Shown here: piece by piece, positions 17,132 through 25,653 of the stretch
How the letters are laid out: the number at the start of each line of letters is the position of its first letter
How positions within the stretch are numbered: the first letter of the stretch is position 1
From: Meiothermus sp.
Lineage (GTDB): Bacteria; Deinococcota; Deinococci; Deinococcales; Thermaceae
Assembly (NCBI RefSeq): GCF_026004075.1
Contig: NZ_BPIK01000001.1
Span: 1,962,041 to 2,026,040, forward strand
DNA length: 64,000 bases
Reading direction: 5' to 3'
Made by a program: the position numbers and the translations under genes
The notes under the pieces: generated by a model
Databases searched by the model: none
What the model saw: only the letters and a program-made list of their open reading frames with translations
Told to the model about the DNA's origin: nothing

Positions 17132-18004
17132 GTGTTGCGCCACCAAAAGTATAGCACCCCCGAGCCGGATGTTCTGCTGGAGCGGCTCAGCAACGTTCGC
17201 CTTACCGGGCGCGATAGCTGGACTGCAACCTGCCCGGCTCACGGGACAGGCAGGAACCGAGCTCTCTCGGTCACCGTCGAGGACGAAAAGCTGCTGCTCC
17301 ACTGCTTCGCCGGCTGCCCGGCTGAGGCGGTTTTGGCGGCTGTGGGTTTGGCCTGGCCTGATCTGTATGGGCGGGCTGGCCTGAGACATCGGGCCAAGTA
17401 CACGAGAACCACTACAACCCCTGAGTTTAGCGGGCTAAACACCGAAAAATGGGGGCGTTGGTGGGATGCTGCCAAGCCTCACCACCCCTTGCTGGGCCGC
17501 TACCTGCAAGCCCGAGGATTGAGCATCACCCCACCCCCGACCCTGTGGCTGGCCCTCTGGGGTGAACAGCCGGTGATGTTGGCCCGGGTGGAAGGGCTGC
17601 AAGGTCTGGTGGGGATGCACCTAACTTTCCTGAAGCCGGACGGTTCGGGACGCCTTGAGAAAAAGCTAGCCGCCGGGAGTAAACCGCTGGGCGCGGCTAT
17701 TAGGCTCTACCCCTTCGAGGCCGGTAAACCCCTGGCCCTAGCTGAGGGTATCGAGACCGCCCTGGCTGTCCACCAGGCCGCCGGCTGGGCGGTGTGGGCC
17801 TGTGTGAGCGCCGGTGGGCTGGCGGCTGTGGAGCTACCGGCTGGGGCCCGCGAGGTGGTGATAGCGGCTGACCACGACAAGGCCGGGCTCGAGGCTGCCC
17901 ATGCTTTAGCCCGCCGCTTGCTCTCGGAAGGCCGCAAGGTGCGGCTAGCTACTCCACCCCGTGAGGGGCAGGACTGGCTCGACGTGGTGGGGGGTGTGGC
18001 ATGA
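17132..18004 (+). CDS. Toprim-domain primase-like protein with CHC2-type zinc finger
   Basis: The 290-residue protein has an N-terminal zinc-binding pattern (Cys34, His37, Cys58, Cys62) like phage and plasmid primases. A C-terminal Toprim domain has the Glu motif LAEGIETAL near 203-211 and the Asp motif AADHDKAG near 247. Together these suggest a primase that makes RNA primers for replication of the element. AGGGGG precedes the GTG start. The stop overlaps the next start (ATGA), so the two are translationally coupled. The arrangement is typical of replication modules of phages and integrative elements. Confidence 0.8.
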   Translation: MLRHQKYSTPEPDVLLERLSNVRLTGRDSWTATCPAHGTGRNRALSVTVEDEKLLLHCFAGCPAEAVLAAVGLAWPDLYGRAGLRHRAKYTRTTTTPEFSGLNTEKWGRWWDAAKPHHPLLGRYLQARGLSITPPPTLWLALWGEQPVMLARVEGLQGLVGMHLTFLKPDGSGRLEKKLAAGSKPLGAAIRLYPFEAGKPLALAEGIETALAVHQAAGWAVWACVSAGGLAAVELPAGAREVVIAADHDKAGLEAAHALARRLLSEGRKVRLATPPREGQDWLDVVGGVA

Positions 18005-19530
18005 GCGAGCCCATCAAGCTGCTGCACGAGGCCCCCGAGGTCGAACCCAAGCAAGCCTGGCCCGAGCCGCTGCCCCTTTACCGCGACCCCGAGGCCCCCG
18101 AGGCCTTCCCCCTGGAGGCCCTGGGTAGCCTTGCCCCCGTGGTGCGTGAGACTTTGCGCATTGTGCAGGCGCCGGATGCCCTGGTAGCCGCTTCCTACCT
18201 GGCCGCCACAAGCCTGGTCGTGCAGGGCCTGGCAAACGTCGTGGTGGATGGGCGGGTGTACCCCCTGAGCCTCTACTTCCTCACCGTTGCAGAGAGCGGG
18301 GAGCGCAAGACCGCCGTAGACACCATAGCCACCGCGCCCTTGCGTGAACGACAGAAAACCCTGCACCTGACCCAGCAGGATGAGGCCACCGCCTGGGAGG
18401 GCCGGTACACCCTCTGGGAGGCCGAGCGCAAAGCCATCATCACCAGGAAAAACACCAGCCGCGCGGAGCGTGAGACCGCCTTAGAACAGCTTGGCCCGCC
18501 ACCGTCTAAGCCCTGGAGCGGCATCATGCTTACCAGCGAGCCCACCTACGAGGGCCTGGTCAAACTGCTGGCCGACGGCTGGCCCTCCGTGGGGCTTGTC
18601 TCTAACGAGGGTGGCAGTTTCCTGGGGGGGCATGCCCTCAGTCAAGATCACCGGTTACGTACTCTTTCGGGGCTGAGTGAGCTCTGGGACGGTCAGGCGA
18701 TTGACCGCGTGCGAGCCGGGGATGGGGCAACACTGCTCTACAACCGCCGGGCCGCTTTGCACCTGATGGCCCAGCCGGTGGTAGCCCGCAGCCTGCTGGC
18801 CGACCCGCTGGCCCAAGGTCAGGGCTTCCTGGCCCGGATGCTCGTTACGGAGCCCTCGAGTACCGCCGGAGGGCGCTGGTACGTGTCGGAGTCGGTTCTG
18901 GACACCCCCGAGTACCAGGCCTATGCCGCCCGGCTTACGCGGGCTTTCGAAATCGTGGAGCAGGTAGTACTTAACGACCCGGAGGCCCGCAAGCAAGGGC
19001 TAAGCCTGAAAAACATCCCTCTGACCCCCGAGGCCAAGAAGTTGTGGACTAACTTTTACAACCACGTCGAACGCAATCTGAATGGCGAGCTCTTGCAGAT
19101 TCGCGCCTTCGCAAGCAAGTTAGCCGAGCACGCCCTGAGGCTGGCCGGGGTGCTGGCCCTGTTTGAAAACCCGGAGGCTACCAGCATCGGTAAAGATGCT
19201 ATGGAGCAGGGCGTTGCGTTAGCCGAGTTTTACGGAGCCGAGTCCTTCCGGCTGGTGGGCGGCTACCGCATCCCCCGACCCCTGGCCCTGGCAGCCGAGG
19301 TCTTGAACTGGCTGTTGGAGCACTGCAAAGCAAAGAACCGCCGGGTCTTCCACCTGGCCGAGGTCTACCGGCTGGGGCCGCCCGCCGTAAGGAGCGCACG
19401 AGCCGCCCGCGAGGTCATCCGCATCCTGGAAGAACACGGCTACCTGGCCCACCGTCCGAACATCGAGGTGGATGGCAAACCCCGCAAGGATGCCTGGGAG
19501 GTGAACCCCCATGCCCTTCCCCAAGTTTGA
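18001..19530 (+). CDS. DUF3987 (YfjI-like) replication protein
   Basis: The 509-residue protein matches DUF3987 proteins that accompany Toprim primases in mobile elements. A P-loop-like sequence AESGERKT is at residues 97-104. Downstream stretches include LTSEPTYEGLVKLLADGWPS, SNEGGSFLGG, LSGLSELWDGQ and the Arg-rich RRAALHLMAQP. They may act as helicase-like partners, but the biochemical role is not established. It overlaps the primase gene by four bases and the next gene by twenty. Confidence 0.75.
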   Translation: MSEPIKLLHEAPEVEPKQAWPEPLPLYRDPEAPEAFPLEALGSLAPVVRETLRIVQAPDALVAASYLAATSLVVQGLANVVVDGRVYPLSLYFLTVAESGERKTAVDTIATAPLRERQKTLHLTQQDEATAWEGRYTLWEAERKAIITRKNTSRAERETALEQLGPPPSKPWSGIMLTSEPTYEGLVKLLADGWPSVGLVSNEGGSFLGGHALSQDHRLRTLSGLSELWDGQAIDRVRAGDGATLLYNRRAALHLMAQPVVARSLLADPLAQGQGFLARMLVTEPSSTAGGRWYVSESVLDTPEYQAYAARLTRAFEIVEQVVLNDPEARKQGLSLKNIPLTPEAKKLWTNFYNHVERNLNGELLQIRAFASKLAEHALRLAGVLALFENPEATSIGKDAMEQGVALAEFYGAESFRLVGGYRIPRPLALAAEVLNWLLEHCKAKNRRVFHLAEVYRLGPPAVRSARAAREVIRILEEHGYLAHRPNIEVDGKPRKDAWEVNPHALPQV

Positions 19531-20236
19531 CTTCAACAGTCTTGCGAATCCTGCGAATCTGCGAAACAAAAAGGAAGAGCCTCGTCCAGAACGCCATTAT
19601 TCCGATTCGCAGGTTCTGCGAAACTCCTGCGAATCCTGCGAATCGGTTGCGAAACCAGAGCCCGATTCGCAGACTTTCGCAGCTTTCGCAGCGGATTCGC
19701 AGAACAGGAAAGATGGGGTTTGTCCCGTCCAGGACAACGACAACGCCCCTAGATTCGCAGATTCGCAACTTTCGCAAGGCTCGGATGCTCGAGCCGCCCT
19801 CACCGCCCGGCTGCTCGAGGCTGGCCGGGCTTTGGGCTGGAGCGATTCCACCCTCGAGGGCTGGCAGTCCTGGGCCGCCACCGCGCCGCTGGAGACCCCG
19901 CAAGCCCGTGTTGATACTACCGAAGCCCATCTGAACCCCAGGCGCGATACCGACCCCTCGGGCTGCCCTACCCACTGGCACGGTGTGCCTGAGCTACCCC
20001 CCAAGGGCTCGAGGGTGGTTATGGTGGACGCTCAAGGCTTTGGCAACCTGTACCGCTTCAAGCACGCCGAGGCGTGGTATCTGCTCAAGTTTCTACCTCC
20101 CTTCGATGGCCGGCTGTCCCTGACCGACCCGCAAGGGGTGGTGCGGGTGCTGGGTAGCCTGGGGGAGGTTGCCACATTCCTGGCCGCACTAGAGGAGCCA
20201 GAGGGCTACCCCGACGAGGGGGAGAGGGTCGGATGA
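19511..20236 (+). CDS. element protein with iteron-bearing coding sequence
   Basis: GGGAGG lies about seven bases before the ATG, inside the end of the DUF3987 gene. The product is 241 residues. The first 90 are low in predicted structure and rich in Ser, Asn, Glu and Gln, because the DNA there is packed with GCGAA/TTCGC repeats. The rest (from about 95) looks folded, with strands around GSRVVMVDAQGFGNLYRF and a helix at GEVATFLAALEE. I do not recognise the family. Last gene of the rightward replication operon. Confidence 0.6.
   Translation: MPFPKFDFNSLANPANLRNKKEEPRPERHYSDSQVLRNSCESCESVAKPEPDSQTFAAFAADSQNRKDGVCPVQDNDNAPRFADSQLSQGSDARAALTARLLEAGRALGWSDSTLEGWQSWAATAPLETPQARVDTTEAHLNPRRDTDPSGCPTHWHGVPELPPKGSRVVMVDAQGFGNLYRFKHAEAWYLLKFLPPFDGRLSLTDPQGVVRVLGSLGEVATFLAALEEPEGYPDEGERVG
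19544..19775. repeat. iteron-like array of 15 GCGAA/TTCGC sites
   Basis: Seven GCGAA and eight TTCGC pentamers lie in 232 bases, where under one would be expected by chance. Most are extended to TGCGAA(T/A)C or its complement. Spacing inside each cluster is 8-11 bases, about one helical turn. Clusters are GCGAA at 19544-19565 and 19618-19653, and TTCGC at 19666-19700 and 19754-19775. The repeats fall in all three codon phases, so the pattern is set by the DNA and not by the protein. Confidence 0.75.
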
Positions 20237-20755
20237 ACAAATACCCTCACCTACCTGCTTTGCGACAACCGGCTGCTCGAGGTTGCCCCTGGTGTTGGGT
20301 GAGACTGCTACAGGCTGGCTGAACGTGGTGTGTTGCTGGCTATTGGATAGCCTATCGTTGGCGGTTACTCTGCACAAAGTGAGCGGTCTGAAAATGCGTA
20401 CTTATCAACAAAAGTACGCATCTCCCCTTCCGTCCGACAACAACCGGCTGACACCAGGGACTGCACAATAGATTGCACAGTAGGTTGAACTCCAGGGTAG
20501 GGGGCGCCCCCCCAAACCACACACTAGTAATCAATAGCACCCTTAATCCCGCCAAGGGTTTTCTATGACCATTGTTGCACAGGTTAGGGGCATGGGGGCT
20601 CTGGTAAGCGCATGAGATTTCCCGTTTAGGCAAGGCTCCTTTAGGAGGTCTTTCGCTCAAATGAGTCTCTCAACGTCCATTCGAGAAAATGTGGCAGTTC
20701 ACGAGCGGAGCACCATCCTAAGCCTGGGGCTAGTTTCTGTAACGGTCAGCCCCCA
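20237..20755. other. 519-base non-coding region, candidate replication origin
   Basis: No frame here has a start, codon use or neighbours that support a gene. It holds a 10-bp inverted repeat around TTATCAACA (20394-20421), a GGGGGC/GCCCCC palindrome at 20500-20511, and several TTGCACA-like words (20463, 20473, 20575). It lies between the rightward replication operon and the leftward membrane protein gene. Confidence 0.5.
20394..20421. promoter_or_regulatory. inverted repeat enclosing a DnaA-box-like sequence
   Basis: ATGCGTACTT and AAGTACGCAT form a perfect 10-bp inverted repeat. The loop and adjoining bases read TTATCAACA (20402-20410), one base from the bacterial DnaA box TTATCCACA. It is the only such structure I see in the element. 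Confidence 0.5.
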
Positions 20756-21352
20756 TCAAGCTGGGCGGGTGAACCGCAAGGTAATACCAAATGCGGTTAG
20801 TAGCAAGCCGCAAATTACCAGCACCCCTACGATTCGCAAGGCTGCTGCGGGGTAGTCTGGGGAGCAAACCCTCTGCAACCTAGACTTCCAAACACGGTTC
20901 TGCTTGTCGAGCTCAGTTTTTACGAGACGGTGTTGTCCTCGAATCATCTCATAGGCTTGGTCAATCTTAGCCTCCTTCTCGTTCAAAGCTTCCCACCAGA
21001 ACACTTCAGAGTTCGCGCTAGTTCCAATAGGTTCAAGAGCTTCCGCAAGTTGCTGGACGACTTGTCTCACTTCTGGGCGCAACGACTCCAAAAACTTCGA
21101 TGATAAGCGGTACCTAGGTATAGCAGGGAGGTCGTCCATGCCCAGGCCGCGTAGATGGCCCAACCCAATTTCGTCGGCCACTACTGCCCAGGTCGGCTCT
21201 CGCCTCAGTTCCGCACTGCAGGCCACGCCGGCCGCTGTAAAGGGGCGTGTATCGAGAGGGGGGATTATCACTATATACCCCACCATTCCAGCCGCGGTAA
21301 GCAAGCAGATGACCTGAAGCAGCTTTACTGCCAGAATCCAATAAGCTGTCAC
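20756..21352 (-). CDS. element membrane protein, two TM segments, unknown function
   Basis: AAGGAGG lies about nine bases before the GTG start. The 198-residue protein has an N-terminal hydrophobic segment (about 7-31), a hydrophilic and partly helical middle of about 140 residues, and a second membrane segment near the C-terminus (about 171-192). Both ends are probably anchored, with the middle on one side. It is transcribed against all its neighbours in the element. I do not recognise the family; superinfection exclusion or a defence role is possible but not shown. Confidence 0.65.
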   Translation of the reverse strand: MTAYWILAVKLLQVICLLTAAGMVGYIVIIPPLDTRPFTAAGVACSAELRREPTWAVVADEIGLGHLRGLGMDDLPAIPRYRLSSKFLESLRPEVRQVVQQLAEALEPIGTSANSEVFWWEALNEKEAKIDQAYEMIRGQHRLVKTELDKQNRVWKSRLQRVCSPDYPAAALRIVGVLVICGLLLTAFGITLRFTRPA

Positions 21353-21474
21353 ACGCCTACCGCCTCCTTTTTCTCATACTACCAGAAGGATTGGTGCTTT
21401 TTGCCTCGCCCGCCACAAGCATGTTCAGCAGGCTAAAGCTTAATAAAGCGTAAATAATCACAATAGATTTCGAT

Positions 21475-21503
21475 ATTATACAACGTGAATCACGTTGTAT
21501 AAT
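21475..21503. promoter_or_regulatory. 29-bp perfect palindrome over divergent -10 boxes
   Basis: ATTATACAACGTG, AAT and CACGTTGTATAAT form a perfect 13-3-13 palindrome. Each end is a consensus TATAAT -10 box reading outward. The right one ends six bases before the ATG at 21510. The left one could serve the membrane protein gene that starts at 21352. One bound repressor could close both promoters. Confidence 0.75.
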
Positions 21504-21509
21504 AGACAC

Positions 21510-21713
21510 ATGAAGGGAAAAAACCTAAGGAAAGACCGGCTACCTAAGCCTGTAAGGTTGGAACTTTTGGGGGTGCAGGAACTTCAAGCGGGTGAGGTGA
21601 CGCGCACGGTGCGGGTGCGCGGTCAAAAAGCCATCATTGAGGAGTTTGCCAGACTTACACCCATTGAGCGGGGTCAGGTAATAGAGCGGGGAATGAAGGC
21701 CACTGGGGTTTAG
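21510..21713 (+). CDS. small protein, possible ribbon-helix-helix regulator
   Basis: The ATG at 21510 begins MKGKNLRKDRLPKPVRLEL; an in-frame ATG 15 bases upstream lies inside the palindromic operator. The TATAAT just before suggests a leaderless transcript. The 67-residue protein is basic at the N-terminus, then has a strand-like TRTVRVRG followed by two helices (QKAIIEEFARL, PIERGQVIERGMKA). This order resembles ribbon-helix-helix repressors. It may bind the palindrome before it. The fold is inferred from sequence pattern only. Confidence 0.55.
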   Translation: MKGKNLRKDRLPKPVRLELLGVQELQAGEVTRTVRVRGQKAIIEEFARLTPIERGQVIERGMKATGV

Positions 21714-22295
21714 CGGGCTAAACAAGATTGGTGAGGTGCTATCATGCCGAAAAAATCCAGCAAGCGGGCAAATGGTCACGGCAGCAAGCCGGTACAACGG
21801 GGGAATTCCTACACGATGCAGGTTACGCTAGGCCGACGCAGGGACGGTAAACTTGACCGCCGCAGGGTCACGGCCTCCACCCGAGAGGAGGTTGAGCAGA
21901 AGGCCCGCGAGCTTCAGGTGCTCTACACCAAGGGCATGATAGCTGAGCCCGACTCCGTGACCTTCAAGGAGCGGGGTGAGCTTTGGCTCAGGCGGAAGGC
22001 CCGCACGGCCCGGCCCAAGACCCTGGAGGGCTATGGCTGGCTGCTAAGGCGGTACGTGTATGCCCACCTGGGGGAGCGTAAGGTACAGGCTTTGAGGCCT
22101 CCGCACATCCGGGGGTTCTACGAGTCCCTGCTGGAGTCGGGGATGTCGTCGGAGACCTTTCGGCAGGTGCGTTATCTGGTACGGGCCATTTTGGAGGATG
22201 CCCTGGCGGACGAGGTTGTAGCCCGCAACGTGGCCCACGGGGTGCGGGTGGAGTTACCCAAGACCCAGCGTACCGGCCAGTCCTGGAGCCCCTTA

Positions 22296-23160
22296 GAATC
22301 TACAAACCACCTTACCCAAATCAGGCACTGCAGTTATGTTTAGAGCATGAACCGCCGTGCTTACCCATCGGACGTCCGTGATGAGGAATGGGCTCTGGTG
22401 CTGCCCTATTTGACCCTCGCCCCGCTGGAAGCACCCCAGCGCAAGTACGACCTGCGCGAAGTGTTCAACGCCCTGCGCTGGATGGTTCGAACCGGTGCTC
22501 AGTGGGACTACCTGCCCCACGACTTCCCACCCCCCCATATCGTTCAGGCGCAAGCCTACCGCTGGATGAACCGGGGGGTCTTCGAAGACCTGGTACACGA
22601 CCTGCGCATGACCCTGCGAATGCTCCAGGGCAAAGCCGCCCATCCCAGCGCTGCCATCTACGATGCTCGCACCCTACAGTCCACCCCGCAAAGTGGGGAG
22701 CGGGCCGGATACGATGGGTACAAACGACGCAAGGGAAGCAAAGTTCACCTGGCGGTAGATACCCTGGGGCATCTGCTGGCCCTGGTAGTAACGGCGGCCA
22801 GTGAACAGGAACGGGCCCAGGTGGGAGCCCTCAGTCAACAGGTGCAGGAAGTGACGGGGGAGCAGGTGGAAGTGGCCTTTGTGGATCAGGGTTACACTGG
22901 GGAGGAAGCGGCACAAGCGGCAGAGGCGGAAGGCATCGCCCTGTGTGTGGTCAAGGTGGAAGGGGCCAAACGAGGATTCGTGCTGCTGCCGAAGCGTTGG
23001 GTGGTGGAACGTTCGTTTGCCTGGACATCCCGGTTTCGCAGGCTGGCGCGAGACTATGAGCGGCTGGCTGAGACCTTGCGAGGTTGGCACTGGTTGGCTT
23101 TTTCGATTCTGATGACAGCGAAAACTGTGGAGCTTTTACGAACAGCTAGTTAGCAGGCTC
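22296..23160 (+). mobile_element. IS5-family element inside the integrase gene
   Basis: The 865-bp element has imperfect ends (GAATCTACAAACCA and GAGCCTGCTAACTA, nine of fourteen matching) and is flanked by TA on both sides, at 22294-22295 and 23161-23162. A two-base TA duplication fits IS5 relatives. It differs from the element at 1431-2360 in ends and transposase and has no frameshift. It lacks CTCGAG. Confidence 0.85.
22347..23153 (+). CDS. IS5-family transposase (single frame)
   Basis: The 268-residue transposase has an N-terminal DUF4096-type domain ([18 protein letters not shown]) and a DDE catalytic set: Asp106 in IYDARTLQS, Asp180 in FVDQGYTG, and Glu221 in VVERSFAW. The frame is intact from the ATG at 22347 to a TAG seven bases before the right end. 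It is read in the same direction as the integrase it disrupts. Confidence 0.88.
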   Translation: MNRRAYPSDVRDEEWALVLPYLTLAPLEAPQRKYDLREVFNALRWMVRTGAQWDYLPHDFPPPHIVQAQAYRWMNRGVFEDLVHDLRMTLRMLQGKAAHPSAAIYDARTLQSTPQSGERAGYDGYKRRKGSKVHLAVDTLGHLLALVVTAASEQERAQVGALSQQVQEVTGEQVEVAFVDQGYTGEEAAQAAEAEGIALCVVKVEGAKRGFVLLPKRWVVERSFAWTSRFRRLARDYERLAETLRGWHWLAFSILMTAKTVELLRTAS

Positions 23161-23788
23161 TAGAGGTTAGGGCTTTTTTACAGGCTGCCACAAACGAAAG
23201 GCTGTACCCTCTGTTTTACTTGATGCTCACCCTGGGCCTCAGGCGGGGCGAGGTGCTGGGGCTACGCTGGGTGGACGTGAACCTCGAGGGGTCTACTTTG
23301 CGGGTATCGCAAACGCTTACCCTGGTGGGTGGAAAGCCCCACTTCGGGCAACCCAAGACTGAAAGCTCTCGCCGGGTGCTTGACCTCCCCCCCGACGTGC
23401 GGGAGGTGTTGTCCGACTGGAGAGCACAACAGCGGGGTGAGCGGGAGATAGCTGGGGCAGACTGGGAAGACAGCGGCCTGGTGTTCACCACCGCCCTGGG
23501 CGGCTACCTCCACCCCGACAACCTAAAGCGGGTGCTCCACCGGGTGGCAAAGCGGGCAGGGGTCAAACCCGTGCGGATTCACGACCTGCGTCATACCTAT
23601 GCTTCCCTGGCTATCAGCAATGGGGTTCCGGCGGAGGTGGCCTCAGAGAAGCTGGGCCATACCCAGGTGGCCTTTACGCTAAAACAGTACAGGCACGTTC
23701 TGGAACACGAGCACAAGGGGTATGCCCTTCCCCTTACCGACCTGCTCAGGGAGCGAAATATCCCCAAGGCTTAGGGGCGGTTGCACCA

Positions 23789-23925
<137 letters not shown>

Positions 23926-23940
23926 CAAACAGCAATGGAA

Positions 23941-23969
23941 AGTATAGGGGGCAGGCGCAAACTAGTCAA
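23941..23969 (-). promoter_or_regulatory. promoter of tRNA-Ala
   Basis: On the minus strand TTGACT, a 17-base spacer and TATACT form a near-consensus housekeeping promoter 17 bases before the tRNA 5' end. Confidence 0.8.
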
Positions 23970-24085
23970 GCCTTTGCCGGATAGGGCTTTGCAAAAAAGC
24001 TGGCAGTGCTCTCCAGTCCCTGGGTTTGATGGCAGATCGCTTCGGTACGAATGACATACAAATACATTGGTAAGATACATGCGCT

Positions 24086-25651
24086 ATGGCAGACAACACG
24101 CGGGCTTTGATGGAAGAGCTTTTGGCCGAGATGGAGGAGCGGCGCAAACGTATCGCCGCCGGTGGAGGGCCAGAGCGAATCAAAAAACAGCATGAAGCGG
24201 GTAAGCTGACCGCCCGTGAGCGTATCGAATACCTGCTCGACCCGGACACTTTTGTTGAGCTACAGCCCTTCGCCGAGCACCCCGAAAGTGAGCTGATGCG
24301 CGGAATCCAGGCCCCTGCCGATGGGGTGGTTACCGGCTATGGTCAGATTGGAGGCCGCACGGTTTTCGTTTTTAGCCAGGACTTTACCGTGCTGGGCGGG
24401 AGTCTGGGCAAAACCCACGGGCAAAAAATCGCCCGCCTCATGGATATGGCCGCCAAGGTGGGCGCCCCCATCATCGGTCTCAACGACTCGGCAGGGGCAC
24501 GCATCCAGGAGGGTGTAGACAGCCTCTCGGGCTATGGCGAGGTGTTCTACCGCAACGCCATCTACTCGGGCGTGGTACCGCAAATCTCGGCTATTCTCGG
24601 CCCCTGTGCCGGGGGGGCCGTATACAGCCCGGCCATCACCGACTTTGTACTGATGAGCAAGGGCAGTAGCTACATGTTCATCACCGGGCCGGAGGTGATC
24701 AAGAGTGTGACCCGCGAAGAGGTGACCTTCGAACAACTAGGAGGCTCGGAGATTCACACTACCAGGTCGGGCGTAGCCCACCTCGAGTGCGAGGGCGACC
24801 AGGGGGTGCTGGACACCATCAAAAAACTCCTGGTGTACCTGCCGCAAAACGCCAGAGAAAAACCCCCGCTACGGGAAAACAACGACCCCAAGCAGCGCAA
24901 AACCCCCGAGCTTCTGGATATGGTGCATCCCGACCCCCGCCGCCCCTACAACATGCACCAGATCATCGAGACCATCGTGGACGAAGGGGTGTTTTTGGAG
25001 CTGCACCCCCAGTTCGCCAGAAACATCATCGTGGGGTTTGCCCACCTGGGGGGTCAGAGTGTGGGGATTGTCGCCAACAACCCCCGCTTCATGGCCGGCG
25101 CGCTGGACATCAACGCCTCGGACAAGGCGGCCCGTTTTATTCGCACCTGCGATAGTTTCAATATTCCCATCCTGACCCTGGTGGACGTCACCGGCTTTCT
25201 GCCGGGGGTGGCCCAGGAACACCAGGGCATCATCCGCCATGGGGCCAAGATGCTCTACGCCTACGCCGAGGCTACCGTGCCCAAGATCACCCTGATTACC
25301 CGCAAGAGCTATGGCGGGGCTTACCTGGCCATGAACTCCCGCGACATGGGGGCCGATGTGGTGCTGGCCTGGCCCACCGGGGCGGTGGCGGTGATGGGGG
25401 CAGAGGGGGCCGCCAACATCATCTACCGCAAGGAAATCCAGTCCTCACCCGACCCCGCAGCGACACGACAGGCCAAAATTGCCGAGTACAAGAAAGCCTT
25501 CGACAACCCCTACGTGGCGGCCAGCCGGGGCTATATTGACGATGTGATTGACCCCGCCGAGACCCGCCGGCTCCTGATACGGCACCTCGAGATGCTCTCC
25601 GGTAAGCAAGAGCAGCGGCCCTACAAGAAGCACGGGAACATCCCGCTGTAG
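24086..25651 (+). CDS. pccB: acyl-CoA carboxylase carboxyltransferase subunit (propionyl-CoA type)
   Basis: The 521-residue protein has the length and motifs of biotin-dependent carboxyltransferase beta chains: GGGPERIKKQHEAGKLTARER near the start, the oxyanion and acyl-CoA site around LNDSAGARIQEGVDSLSGYG, and the biotin-site region DVTGFLPGVAQEHQGIIRHG then RKSYGGAYLAMNS. The enzyme moves CO2 from carboxybiotin to propionyl- or a related acyl-CoA. The exact acyl group cannot be told; methylmalonyl-CoA decarboxylase is the main alternative. No biotin carrier or carboxylase gene is adjacent. The ATG has no clear ribosome site. Confidence 0.85.
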   Translation: MADNTRALMEELLAEMEERRKRIAAGGGPERIKKQHEAGKLTARERIEYLLDPDTFVELQPFAEHPESELMRGIQAPADGVVTGYGQIGGRTVFVFSQDFTVLGGSLGKTHGQKIARLMDMAAKVGAPIIGLNDSAGARIQEGVDSLSGYGEVFYRNAIYSGVVPQISAILGPCAGGAVYSPAITDFVLMSKGSSYMFITGPEVIKSVTREEVTFEQLGGSEIHTTRSGVAHLECEGDQGVLDTIKKLLVYLPQNAREKPPLRENNDPKQRKTPELLDMVHPDPRRPYNMHQIIETIVDEGVFLELHPQFARNIIVGFAHLGGQSVGIVANNPRFMAGALDINASDKAARFIRTCDSFNIPILTLVDVTGFLPGVAQEHQGIIRHGAKMLYAYAEATVPKITLITRKSYGGAYLAMNSRDMGADVVLAWPTGAVAVMGAEGAANIIYRKEIQSSPDPAATRQAKIAEYKKAFDNPYVAASRGYIDDVIDPAETRRLLIRHLEMLSGKQEQRPYKKHGNIPL

Positions 25652-25653
25652 CC

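Larger units (their letters stand above)
21744..23774 (+). pseudogene. int: tyrosine integrase interrupted by an IS5-family element
   Basis: The gene reads 21744-22295 and resumes at 23163-23774. Joined, it would encode 387 residues, the normal size of a phage-type integrase. The N-terminal part has an AP2-like arm-binding region (RGNSYTMQVTLGRRRDG) and a SAM-like core-binding domain. The C-terminal part has the catalytic residues: Arg near 211 (LGLRRGEVLGL), HDLRH near 324, LGHTQ, and Tyr near 360 (QYRHVL). No catalytic residue is lost and the frame is intact on both sides, so precise loss of the IS would restore it. As it stands the enzyme is broken. Confidence 0.9.

Noticed and set aside
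20352-20660. A 102-residue open frame on the minus strand in the element's non-coding region
   Set aside because: There is no ribosome site, the composition is that of chance translation, and it runs across the DnaA-box hairpin.
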